From the NCBI GenBank assembly GCA_964019055.1, contig OZ025207.1:10933090-10997089 (forward strand): a stretch of DNA of 64,000 nucleotides. The letters run 5' to 3'. Made by a program: the position numbers and the translations under genes. Below, in pieces: positions 23,201-34,200 of this stretch (within the stretch, counting starts at the first letter, position 1; each line of letters begins with the position of its first letter). Source of the stretch: Anthopleura xanthogrammica. Lineage: Eukaryota > Cnidaria > Anthozoa > Actiniaria > Actiniidae. Under the pieces are notes generated by a model, which searched no databases, had not been told where the DNA came from, and saw only the letters and a program-made list of their open reading frames with translations.

Positions 23201-24940
23201 TAAGAAACTGTCTGGCCATTTATCTTTTCTATTTCAAGCCCTGCTTTGCAGTGGGAGGAAAACTAGAGAGCTTAGAGAAAAACCTTGAATCAAGAGAGGA
23301 ACCTTGGAAACAAATTTTACCTAGTAATACAGGGATTTACCGGATGCGCAATCCTGCATCCTATACACAAATAAATTGAAGTTGGACTCAAAAATATAAT
23401 AGAGTGTGTCAAATAAGGAACAGAAAATATGTTTCTGCTTGTGTTTTTCCCCCTAACATATACGATATGAGTTCAGTGGACCCCCAAATCAACTAACCCA
23501 GGTAAATCCCTGGTAATACATGTAAAATTTACAGCTTTAATGCCAAATCCAAAAATTGAACCTTCAAACTTACATGTACATATTCATCTTTTTATAATTA
23601 TGAATTTTCTATGAAATACATACTCTCTGAAGAAATGATGTTGAGGGCTCTTTCTTGACACTGCTGAATCAACTTAAACAGTTTGGCTACATCTTTATTG
23701 TAGACAGTCTTCAGATCTAAGAAAATAATAAAATAAAACAATATGGGATAAAACAATAAATAAATATACCATTTTCACTAATAAATAAGACATACAGTAT
23801 AACCTCATCTAACCTAGCTTAACCTCACTGTGCTAGTAGTACATAAGAACTTCAGGTCATGTGACCTTAAGGTGGAAACAAAGTCTTTGATTAGGATTTG
23901 TTAAATAAACTGGATGAAATAATAATGGACCGTTTACACTAATAGGTCACATATGTACACTGTAACCTTACCTCATAAGTTTGGGGTTAGGTACCAGGTT
24001 GAAGCTGAGTGCTCCAGACCATGCCCCACCCTGGGAGTAACCATGGCAACCTGGTTACAGCTCACCACCCAATACCAGTCACATGGTCTAACAGTGGAAT
24101 ATACTTACCTCAGGTCAACCTAAGACCAAGAAGAGAAAGGGGGGGGGGGGGGGGGGAGAGCAAAATTTGCTCAAAATGACAGCCAACATTGCACTAACTT
24201 GCCACACTGAAAACTCTGCCAGTACGCCCTGCCTGACCTGACTCAGTTTTAACTTTGCTTAAATTACATTCAAGCCCCTTTAACCTAGCTTAAAACTCAC
24301 TGCACTAGTCTTAAATAAGACTGTCAAGTCATGTGACCTTAGCGAGATAACATGGGCAACAAAGTTTTGAGTTGAAAGTTGCAGAGTGAATGTTGTTCAT
24401 ATTACCACTCTACATGCAACAATTTTTTTCATCGCAAATAGTAGAGAGAACTTCTATTTTGTGAAAGAAAGAAAACTTATTCTATGAGGGGGTGGTAGCA
24501 TTCACTGTATAACGACCTTTAACTTGCTATGCAAACATATTGTGTGACAAATTGTGGAAATTTGTTTCCTATATTATCTTTCAAATGAGCTATATCATTA
24601 CCTTTGTCCCAAGCATCGTCTTTGAGTATCTGAGAAATGTAAATGCAACAGCTAAGGTACTGGCAGTACGCCTCCTGAAAAACAAGTTATTCAATCAAAT
24701 ATATCAGTTTCTATAACTAGTTCCAAGGTAAAGAACTTTTAAAAACAAGCGAATAGTTTAAAACGATGGAAATTTTTACTAAAATATGTTTTTACAACTG
24801 TTTTTTTAAACTTTTTAAGCAGTAACAACAACTTGTTGCAAGCTGAAGCTTACCTTTCGGCGATTTTGCGAATCAAGTCCTATCGCGTCCCCAACCATTC
24901 TCATCACTAACGACATGCTTGCTGAAACCCCCTCCGCCAT
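11256..24940 (-). CDS. VPS9D1: VPS9 domain-containing protein 1 (VPS9D1-like)
   Basis: Exons (5' to 3'): 24854-24940, 24602-24674, 23624-23716, 22507-22738, 19797-19884, 18746-18831, 16400-17694, 15334-15463, 14718-14826, 14316-14421, a tentative short exon near 12302-12331, 12108-12212 and 11256-11337. Junctions are in phase except around the tentative exon, where a further small exon may be missing. About 838 residues. The N-terminus (residues 5-85; [20 protein letters not shown]) is the MIT-like helical domain. A Pro/Ser-rich linker and a ~400-residue Asp/Glu/Ser insert follow. The VPS9 domain comes last ([49 protein letters not shown]). VPS9 domains act as guanine-nucleotide exchange factors for Rab5-type GTPases on endosomes, so an endosomal role is inferred. 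It shares a divergent promoter with ACIN1. The human protein is shorter, mainly because it lacks the acidic insert. Confidence 0.88.
12880..12986. mobile_element. Palindromic MITE (GTGTCATTC family), VPS9D1 intron
   Basis: Arms GTGTCATTCCCTAGAGTATC and its diverged inverted partner ending GAGAATGACAC flank a short loop. The same family recurs at 56681-56796 with the same arms. Confidence 0.6.
12987..13224. mobile_element. Palindromic MITE (TTACAGCCATTCTCAGACAC), VPS9D1 intron
   Basis: Inverted termini of ~35 bp (TTACAGCCATTCTCAGACAC and GTGTCTGAGAATGGCTGTAA) with a second inner inverted pair containing GTCAATCAAAGCG / GATTGACGTCC. The inner part resembles the element at 18957-19061. Confidence 0.7.
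13598..13750. mobile_element. Palindromic MITE (AGCCTGGTTTTCACT), VPS9D1 intron
   Basis: Termini AAGCCTGGTTTTCACTAGCG and CGTAGTGAAAACCAGGCTT are inverted. The interior repeats CGCAAGCACAA several times, including short direct repeats of ACGCAAGCACA. Probably non-autonomous. A more degraded relative (GAAGTGAAAACCAGAAAATG ... GCAAGTAAAAAC) lies at about 14126-14273. Confidence 0.65.
14454..14640. repeat. 45-bp minisatellite in VPS9D1 intron
   Basis: About four copies of a 45-bp AT-rich unit (AAGAAATTATTGATATAGAT followed by ATAAAGAATATAG...). It lies between the exons at 14316-14421 and 14718-14826. A degenerate TGAATGAATGAATGGATGG run follows it. Confidence 0.85.
14980..15118. mobile_element. 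MITE with GGGGCGTAGCCAGGA termini
   Basis: GGGGCGTAGCCAGGATTTTG at the left is mirrored by CTGGCTACGCCCC at the right. It holds a ~24-nt poly(G) tract. This terminal motif belongs to a short element commonly seen in invertebrate genomes. Confidence 0.65.
15931..16096. mobile_element. Near-complete hairpin MITE, VPS9D1 intron
   Basis: About 75-bp arms (CATGCTCCTTTCCGTAGTCT ... GACTACGGAAAGGAGCATA) pair with few mismatches around a short AT-rich loop (TTTGCATATTTTTAATG). Transcription of the intron would give a long stem-loop. Confidence 0.75.
16145..16343. mobile_element. MITE with AGGAGCGGATCCAGG / CCTGGATCTGCCCCT termini
   Basis: Inverted termini GGAGCGGATCCAGGATTTTG and CCTGGATCTGCCCCTGATTA, an internal duplicate of CAGGGAGGGGTGCA, and a 13-nt poly(G) tract. 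It ends about 60 bp from the large acidic VPS9D1 exon. Confidence 0.6.
17925..18050. repeat. Two-copy ~65-bp tandem repeat in VPS9D1 intron
   Basis: GCATTCAGGGATTGAAAGAA...GTGTTAGGAGAAGCACGA occurs twice in a row (17926 and 17994) with few differences. No known function. Confidence 0.7.
18489..18714. mobile_element. Palindromic MITE (CACAGTTCCCTGTGCCATCTT)
   Basis: ~110-bp arms (TTCACAGTTCCCTGTGCCAT ... ATGGCACAGGGAACTGTGAA; AGCTTGCAATGATAGAGAC ... GTCTCTATCATTGCAAGCT). It lies in the VPS9D1 intron next to the exon at 18746. Confidence 0.7.
18957..19061. mobile_element. MITE fragment related to 12987-13224
   Basis: GGTGGATGTCAATCTAAGTG and CCTTGATTGACGTTCTCC are inverted partners, matching the inner part of the element at 12987-13224. 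Confidence 0.5.
19146..19610. mobile_element. ~460-bp MITE with ATGAAATTTTCGCG termini
   Basis: TTACCTTATTAAATGAAATT (with TTCGCGACAC following) at the left is mirrored by CGCGAAAATTTCATGTAATA at the right. No coding capacity was found inside. Confidence 0.65.
19640..19768. mobile_element. 111-bp hairpin MITE with 9-bp target-site duplication
   Basis: The element (19649-19759) starts TAGCCTCCTTTGCAGACG and ends CGTCTGCGTAGGAGGCTA. It is bounded on both sides by the perfect 9-mer TGCATGTGC (19640-19648 and 19760-19768). A 9-bp duplication is typical of Mutator-like elements; 8-bp (hAT-like) is possible if one base is fortuitous. The inner arms (TCTTAGGGTCGTCACG / GTGACGACCCTAAGA) pair well. 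Confidence 0.8.
21921..22111. mobile_element. Palindromic MITE, VPS9D1 intron
   Basis: TTACTGCTATTTTCATAAAC and GTTTATGAAAATAGCAGTAA are inverted termini. Inner arms (GGTTTTTCACTGCCGCCAGT / GGAAGCGAAAAACC) continue the pairing. Confidence 0.65.
23061..23241. mobile_element. MITE of the GGGCTTGAAATAG family (copy 1)
   Basis: GGGCTTGAAATAG at the left and CTATTTCAAGCCC at the right, with inner GCCTGCCAATGGCC. The same family occurs at 27318-27446; a fragment resembling it begins at about 56253. Confidence 0.7.
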
Positions 24941-25280
24941 CTTTAGCTCACTTTATTTGCAGCAAAGTCATGATTAGTGCAAAAACGAAAGAAATAATCA
25001 AATAAAGTACACTTCCTTTTTCTCTTTCTCCCTTTTCTTCCCATCCGCCATGTTTAATAAATACTCCAAAAGCTTCACGGGACAAGAAAAACTTTTTTCT
25101 ATCGATCAAACTGATTGGACAATTCTCAATTCACCAATCAACAGGCTCGTTATATATAATGCTTCTGAAGAAAACTTTATTCTATTGATGATTTTGATTG
25201 GACGGGTTTCAATTCACCAATCAAAGGATTTGTTAGTTTGAAAAGTTGCCCGGATGTTTTAACACGCGCGGGCATCCAAA
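24941..25280. promoter_or_regulatory. Divergent VPS9D1/ACIN1 promoter with paired CCAAT boxes
   Basis: Only 340 bp separate the two start codons. A 30-bp cassette occurs twice, 83 bp apart (25112-25141 and 25195-25224). Each copy starts TGATTGGAC and ends TTCACCAATCAA, so each has one ATTGG and one CCAAT, the core recognised by NF-Y. Both start codons lie in an AAATGGCGGAG or AAGATGGCGGAG context, resembling the YY1 ATGGCGG motif. Function is inferred from motif and position. Confidence 0.65.
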
Positions 25281-28200
25281 ATGGCGGAGATCGGAGATGA
25301 ATTTATGATTGGTGGTAGGAAATTAGCGCAGCTAAAAAACGATGAACTCAAGCAGGAACTGGAAAAAAGAGGCCTGAAGAAGAGTGGGAATAAGGCGGTC
25401 CTTGTTGAGAGGCTTAGCGAGGTACGTACGACTCTTTAAACTGTCCAAAAGTTAGACCTTTTGGTACCGGTTGTGGTGAGAAATTTAGTAACGTCTGCGT
25501 AAACAATAAAACGTGTGAACGAATTTCTTTCGTTCGTTCATGTGCTTTCACTTCCTTGTCGAGCACCTGCCAAAAATGAATTCTAAAAGAGGGTAGATGC
25601 TGTTAGAAGCTTTGTATATAGCGAGAAAACACGGGAAAATGTGGCTTTTTACACATTAAGCTTACCATGCTTTACAGTTGACATGTGATTTTACTTAGCA
25701 TTAAAAATTGAGCTGTGCCGGTATATCTTCTATCCGTTCTCTTCTTTCCTTGTGCCTCCATATTGAACGCTTCAGCAGGAAGCCTTTTAAGGATTCATGA
25801 GTTTTTTTTTTGGAAAAAAGTCGGAATATGTATTTCGTCTCCCATCTTCATTTCTTGAGTGTATATTTACCAACAGGTCGTTTAGCCACTAACACATACA
25901 GTAAGCTGATGAACTACTCATTTATCTTGGAACTATGAACTTCAGCTTTTTGATATAAGATCAGATTATGAGCCACATGGATTTTAGCTTATAGATATGT
26001 TATTTTTTTAGATGTATGTATGTGTTGGGTGGCTTTATTGTCTGATTTTACAGTCCTTGTCAACTACATGTGACCAAGAGACCCCTCTAAATTTAGAATA
26101 CAGATGAGTCCCATTACAAAAAAATGAAATAAATGGGATTTAGCAGTGGCATTTCTATAGAGTAACTATTCATCCACTGAAATTCCAATTGGAATTTAAA
26201 AGTTATTTTTTATGGAGGGAGAAAAACCGGAGAACATGGACCAAAAGCCTCAAATCTCAGGAGAAGACCAACAAGCAACTCAGATTACTCTACGCACAAA
26301 TGACACTCAGTCTGGGAATCAAACCCACCAGGTTGCATTGGTGAGAGGCAAGCACTCTCACTGCTATACCACCAGTGATTACCATTATCTTGAGCCTCCT
26401 GGAGACCAAGGAAAAGGGGCAAAATAATGGGGGTTTGAGATATCCAGGTTAAAACTGTTATTAGCATAACGCTGATGCAAGTTTACAGGATGTTGCCTCA
26501 AGTTTGAGAAATCTGAGGTATTCACTATCAGTATTGTCTTTTTCAGTATCTCTTTAAGGAGCTCTATGAAAAACCACAGCAACACCCTGCTCCACCACCT
26601 CAACAATCAATTCAACAACAACGCACTGTATTTCAAGAACAACCTTTGGTAGCACAGCAGACTATCCAACCCCAGACTATACAGCAACAGTCACCATCTT
26701 ATCAAAATCAACCATTCCAGCAATTTCCTGGTCAACACCAAGGTGTAACATACCAGCAACTAGGACAGCCACAGGGAGCCCAAATACTCTCACCACAAAG
26801 GACCCAACAACCAGTGGCATTCTTCCAGCAATCTCCACAGCAAGAACGACAACAGGGCTTCCAGTCACCACCACATAAAGAACCTGCATTTCTCCCACAC
26901 TCACCACAAAACCAACAAGTATTTCACCCCCAAGTAACCAGTCAAACTTCTGCTCTACGTCATCCAGACATTAACCAACAACAGCAACAGATGCAGCACC
27001 AACAAAATAGGCTTCAAGACCCATTTTATCAGCAAGTAAATCACCAACCCCAGCAGCGACAACACTTCCAACAAGGGCGGCAAGATCCAATATTACAGTT
27101 TATGGAACAATATCAGCAGCAACAGCAGCAGGTCCAACAACAAGTGTTTGATCCCCACCAACTGAATCAGAACATGGTGCAACAACACGGGGTACCACCA
27201 CAGGTAGCCCAGGAGATAACAAAGCAGGAAGATGTACCTTCATTTGAGGCCCAAGGGCTGCAACAGGTTAGTAAATTCATCTATGCACACATGTCATGTA
27301 CATACAATACTGTTACAGGGCTCGAAATAGCGGCCTGCCAATGGCCAAAAGCCTGGCAAAACTTAAGGTTTGGCAGGCAAAAATAATAAAAAGGCAGACA
27401 AAATTTACTCTATTGGCAGGCTATAATTGTTTCCTATTTCGAGCCCTGTGTTACTTGAAGGGGAAAACTGAAAAACTGATCTGAAAATATTTTTGTTCTG
27501 AGAAAATGTATAATGCTATTTGTATTCGTTGCAGGAATCAGCCATGCCAGAAGGCACAGAGTCCAATTCCTTTAGAGAGCAATCTCCAGGTGGAGAATCT
27601 TCTTCATCGTCAACCATTATTGAGGAAGACGAACAGAGTTCTTCACCTCAACCACCCAAACAGGAGGACGATGAACAGAGTTCTTCACCTCAACCACCCA
27701 AACAGGAGGACGATGAACAGAGTTCTTCATCTCAACCACCCAAACAGGAGGAGGATGAACCAAGTTCTTCACCTCAACCACCCAAACAGGAACAGGTACC
27801 AATGGAAGAAGATGCAGACAAATCAGAAAGTACTAGTAGAGATAGCTCCAGTCAGCCATCACCAGCTGAAGCAGAGAAGAGTGAGGAACCCTCACCTGCC
27901 CCTCAAGATGGCAAAGAGGATGATTCATCATCTGGAGGGACATCATCTACTGACAGGAGTCAGGAACCATCTCCTGTACCAGAACAAAGTGCTTTGAACC
28001 AAGAAACCCAGGAAGAACCTATTGAACAAGAAACAGTTGATACCAAAGAAGATGATGACAAGGGGAAGTCAGAGGCCAGTAGTGAAGCTGAAAGAATGGA
28101 ACAAAGTCCTAAAGAAGATATGAAACCTGAGGAAGTGGGCGAGAAGAGTCCAACAAAAGTTGAAGAAATAGAAGAAATGGTTGATGAAAATTCAAAGGAA

Positions 28201-31200
28201 GTTGAACAAGCTGAAGTAAAGGATGACCAAAGTTCAAAAGAACCAAGTCAGACTGATTCAGTAGAAAAAACTGATAAAAGTCCATCTGGATCAGGAGGTC
28301 TAGAAGAAGGTGAAGTGGATGCTAGCAGCAATGAAGACAGTAAAGAAGTCAAAGAAGAATCTGTAGCATCAAGTAGTGAGCCTGGATTTGTCATTGAACC
28401 AACTGATGAAGAGAAAGCTGTTGCTGAAGAGCCAAAGCCAGTGGAAAAAGTAAGTATTTGGGTCAACATACACAGTCTATATAAATACCTTTTTTCTTAT
28501 TGTTATAAAACATGAGGTATGAGAAACAAAAACACTTGAAGTTAGTTTTTTGGGAAACTCACCCTTGTGAAGCCGATTGTGTTATTTACATGCAGTAGAT
28601 TTTAAGTGTGAAATTGATTCAAATTATGGTGTCTCTGGAACCCCCCTCCCCCTTTTAAAATCCTTGATCTGCCACAGTACTGCAATGGCTAGGGAAATGT
28701 ATTATTTTACTAGCCATTAGTCGATCAGGACAAGAGAAGAAATAAAACTCAAACCCTGTTTAAGTTCTGCAAGATTTCTTTGTTTTCTTAATTGCAATGG
28801 CAGTTGCAGAAAAAGTTGACCCAATAACCTGTACCTTCTAACAGGTGGGTCTCTTGGAGTTACATGTAGGGACATTTTTTCATATTCATAACTTATAGTT
28901 ATTATGTTGTAGTACAACTGAAATTTAATTTCCACAAGTTTATCACCCATATTCTCTCATATCCTCAGAAGCCAAGGACTCCTATAATTACAAAGAAAAG
29001 AAGGATTTCCATTCCTAGTGAGTATAGAATATGTTATTTATGAAAACAAATATATTATATTAATTTGTAAGTGTTTATGATCAGTATACTTTGATTAAGA
29101 AGCTCCATTCCTTGTTTGAACATTCATTTTTCATTTTGCCTGCCCTCTTCCATTTATTTTGTACTCTTTAATGGTATTTTTAACATTCACCTTATGATCA
29201 AGGTTATTCTTTTTAGTGCAACTCGATCTGTCAGTCAAGAAAGGAGCAAGTAGCAGAACCTTATTGTTTAAGAAGTGATTATAATTACAGTTGCAGCTCT
29301 CCTTGCGACTCCTTCATAAGCGACCAGCTCTAATTGTGACCATGATTTTGAAACGCTGTTTGCATTTGTGCTTATGATAGCCCATTCTTGTCAGTGACCA
29401 GCTCCAGTTATGACCACTTTTCAGATTTCCTGAGGTGGTCCCTTATGAGACTGTATAATATCCTAATTGCTTGCAAATCAATTCACTAGCTTCAGGATCC
29501 CAGCCAGTCACTCCACCAACTGAAGGCACAAGGAAAAGAAGATGGGGCTCATCCTCCAAGACATCAACTCCTATTAGTACAGAATCGCTTAAAGTAAGAA
29601 TTGCATGACTTCATTATAATATAGTAAGAAAAAGGTTTATCTTATGGAGAAATGCAATATATCAGTGGGAGATCCACAGGGTCTGGTGATCAACGATGGG
29701 TCCACCTTTTAAAGTACTAGATTTGCCCACTAAGTAGTTAGTATGTTCATAGTACAAAGTAGTCATACTGTAGAATATTGATGACATCAATGCACTCCCT
29801 CAGTTTTTATGTTTTATTTGCAAGGAAGGGGAGGTAAAAGAAAAAGCATTGATTGTACACAGGCATGCCTGCTTATAAGTGTTGCAAACCTGTATTTTCA
29901 GGATCTCATCCCTGGTGTGCAAGTTCATTCCACTCCTGCCCTGGAAGCAGTGATGGACTTTGGTAATGAGGATCAGGATGATGGTGATGAGAGGGAAGCA
30001 GGTGAGGTGGTTGATGATGATGATGACGAAGTAAACAAGGAGAACAAGGAGAAAAAGGACAGTGATGAACAGGAGACAGAAAAAATAGAACCAGAACCAA
30101 AGAAAAGGAAAGAGCGTATTGTAAAGGTAGAAGAAGGGAGAAGAAAGATCAAAATCAATCGACAAAGCCTTGAACAGGAGGAAAACAAAATGGAGGTAGA
30201 AGGAGGTATGTATAAGGTGCTATGTGTACCCTTAAAAATACTCAGTGCTTTCATTAAAAGATCAAAGAAAGGCAGCGAACCAAAAAGTAATTTACAGTAT
30301 GGAAGGTACTGTAATTGCCAGTGCCAGAAAAGATTTGCAAGCAATAATGGAAGCACTGAAAAGACATACGGTCCATGTTAACCATTATCTCATTCCAAAA
30401 TAAAAATTTTATTTCATTATTCAATCCATGTGCATTGCTAGAATGATTATAATAATTTTCATTCTCAGTTTTCTTCTTTCAAAATGTTGCCCAACATTTC
30501 TACCTCAGATATGATAATTTATACAAAGATAAGTTGCTTTCAGACCTTTTGGCGTCAATAACAAGTGACCACTTGTTATATTTAAACTATTGTCATTCAA
30601 GCAATTTGCACATGAAATCAATTTTTGTTGTTTATCTGAATACTCTACCTGCAGTATCGGCACATCTTAGCCCCACTTTAAAGTTTGGCCATACCTGCAT
30701 TGTTCAGGATGTTTGGGTGCCTATGCTGTTTGCGCTTCGTGCACTTCATGTTCCTGATAAATCTGTGTTTGGACTTTGCTCTGGTTAAGGACTTGGCATA
30801 CCAAGTAGAAACAGTATGCCCTTCATTAAGAACTTTCAGTGCTGACACTATGTTCATGTATGTCCACTGATCAAAATGTCATGCAATTGAAAAAGCCAAG
30901 TTATCTCGAACTGGCATCACAACAATAACTCTATGCCTTGTACTGTATTCCAAATCAAGAACAGGCATATTAATTTTGATATCTAGAACTTACATGATGA
31001 TCAGGCAAGCAGTGGCCTGTAGATGCTATGAACAATCACTGCCTATTTGGAACTTTGCAGTTAGTCTACGTATGTATAGCAATGCTGTCAAGTGTTTCAA
31101 GTGCTGCTTATGAAGGTACTACAAAACTATGCTGGAAATTAGCCTGACATCAAAACAATTCAAAGCAAATGGTGCAATATTTATCAATGTGCAAGAATAC

Positions 31201-34200
31201 TGTAACTAAAACTGGACTGTAAAAGTATGGCTAGTTCTGGCTACTGTATGATGGGGTATGCAAGAAAAACAAAAAGAAATCTTGATAAGATGAGAAGATC
31301 AACAACTTGGGTGCTTTGAATTATTAACAACATTACCATGAGAAAGAACTTTTACTGTTATAAAGAGGATAAATACAAATAAATCAAAACATCAATCAAG
31401 CTGATCAAACATACAGATGTGAACCATTCATAAAAAAGGATAAAAGATATATTTTTACAAGGCAGCTTTGATCATCAAGAGTGAGCTTCATTTGGTGGCT
31501 TAGAAGAATGTCTGTTAAGAACACATCACTGGGACTGACTTGCTATGGTTTCACACAATGTGTTCCTCAAATAACATGACAAGAAACTGTATCAAAAGAG
31601 CATATCCTCCTGGCAACATGGACAAAAGTGTTACTGTCAAGACTGCTACAGTACCTACCCGTATTGCATATAATATTATGTGGTTTAAGAACAGTGTTTG
31701 AAAATTCATTGATGCAAAGATTTTGACTGTCATTCATCAATCAAAGGGACCTACAGTACAATTACCATTTTGCAAAAACAGTTATTATTTCCAATATCAG
31801 TTACATTAACATGATAGCAAGAAGTGATATTTGACATGAAGAATGCTTAAAAAAGAATTGAAATAGCAGACTGAAGAGAATTTGAGCCCTGATGTAAGAG
31901 AAACAAACATCCAAAAACAATATAAACAAGAAAATTGATCAAGAAAGAAACATCAATGCTGCCTATACTTGCTATATCACTCATTGTTGATGAAAGAATA
32001 TCCATTGAACTGTAGCTGAAAGACATTGAAGTCAGTGCATTCCAGTCAAAAAGCACTGTTTTCTGTGATAATGAACTAAAGGAGATCTAGATGAAGTCGA
32101 TAGATTTGTTACCAAGAAGTTTATCAGGATTGTTGTCAGACCATGCTTGCTTGCATGCTATTCTAAGGGGGTTGGTTTTCATCACAAGCGCGATCAAGGT
32201 CTTATGATGCCTAAGACACTGTCACTCATCAAAGGGTAAAACTGTGGGTAACCTATGGTTACACTACTGGTCCAGTTATAATGCAAGTCATTACATTTTC
32301 ACAACAATATTTTGAGAAATATTTCAGTTCACAAATTTTTTAATAACCATTTTATAGAAATGTGGCAAAAAAATTGATCAGGTTTTCTATTCAAATGTAG
32401 TTTTTTGAGCAAAGTGAGTTTGATGATAGGGAAAATACATGTTAAAGTTGAATGCAGTATTCAGTATCCAGTTTACAAAGTTTGCCATAGTCATGATTTT
32501 CAAATGTTTTCCCTCTAGCCCTCAATTCGCAGGGGGACAAGGATCAAAAGGACTTCTGTTTTCTCAGGCTATTTTTCCTCTGACATTAAATTTTTCTTAT
32601 GAAAGAGTAAGTAATTTCAATGATTTGCATGCATAGAATTTGAATTTTTTTCAATAATTGAGAAAATCCGAAGTTTTTTTGCCACATATCTAACAAAGTG
32701 GGTATTTCTTATAATCAAAAAGAGATATTTTTCTGAAAAATTTTGATCGTTTGATTAATGCATTTATTTACTGGATGGTAGTAATGATTAAGAAAATATA
32801 TTGCTAGTGATGTGAATCTATTACTGTTTCTATTTCCTGATATTCTTTTGTTTCATGCAGCTCAACCTCCATTGTCCAACACAGAACATAAGATTCCAGC
32901 TATTCCTATATTAAGTCAGTCACCTCTGCCGGCAGAGCGCTCACCCTCCCCTGCTAGAAACCCAGAGAATGTCAACATCCATGTGAAGAACCTGGTCAGA
33001 CCATTCACTGAGAGACAACTGAAGGAACTGCTTGGAAAAACTGGAACACTGAACGAAGGTGGATTCTGGATCGACAGGATTAAATCACATTGCTATGCAA
33101 TTGTAAGGATTCATAAATTGATAGTTCATTCTTCAGTTTAACCTTCTGAATTTAGATTCACATGTTCTTTGTTCTTTGACTTGATATATTATTGCCTGAC
33201 ATAAAAAACATTTACATATCAGTATCAAAAAACGAGGTGTGATAAAGTTGGCACTGGGCTGCTTGTTTCTGCTTCCCTTTCTGCTTGCAGAAACATGCTG
33301 CAACATTGCCGATATTGCAGGCAATGTTGATGAAGTAGGATTGTTTTCTACTGGAACCATGCATTTCCAGGGCTCAACACTAAACATTTTTAGGTACTAG
33401 TTCTTGGGCTAGTCACTGTGGATAACCACTAGTCCCAAGGTCTTTTTCCCACTAGTCCACAGCAAACCTTCACTAGTCTGAGACTAGTAGATCTATGTTA
33501 GTGTCAAGCCTTGTGTTTTATTCATCTATCTATCTCTGTTCTATTTGTTTTTTTATCTTATTATTATTCACTGACATTTCTATTCATAGTACACAGACAT
33601 AGAAGGTGCAGCTGCTACAAGAGCAGCCTTACATGGTGTCAAGTGGCCACAAACAAGTCCTAAAATACTCAGTGTTGAATTTGAAGATGATCAACAGGTA
33701 ATAATAAACCTCTAGTACTACTCCCCTGGCTTCCCACTTCCTTCCCCTGACCACAGGGAGCCCAAGCTAAGCATTTTGCTGCCAAAACCCTTTTGTAATT
33801 CCTTTGTTAACTTTTTTTTTTAACTTTTTTTTTTTTAGATGGCTGTTGATACTAATGGAGTACTGGGGAAAAGAAGAAAGGAAGTTGAAGAGCCAGTAAA
33901 AGAAGCTAACAAAGTAGAGAAGGAGAAGGAAACAGTTAAAGAGGAACAAGGTAAGATACCTTTATCTAAATACCAAACAAACATGACAAAACTTGAACAC
34001 AACATTATTGCACCAGTTGACTAGTTATTCACATCTCCTGCTCACACATAAGCAGAGTTTGTGGTCTCTCTCTCTCTCTCTACATTGGTTTGCATCTAAG
34101 CGTGAACACCAGACATCAAAACATGTTCTAAGTGGAGCTTGAAACTTTCATGATTGGTGGCTAAAAAGTTAACGTTTGTAGATTTCAAAGGAGACCGTCA

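Noticed and set aside
23810..24360. Possible transposon with two copies of CCTAGCTTAA...GTCATGTGACCTTA
   Set aside because: The copies (about 23805-23890 and 24281-24365) are in direct orientation and diverged, and no termini or coding part are visible; left as a dispersed repeat without a name.
26190..26375. Possible tRNA gene
   Set aside because: A- and B-box-like motifs are present, but no complete cloverleaf can be drawn and a SINE-type tail follows; better explained as a tRNA-derived SINE.
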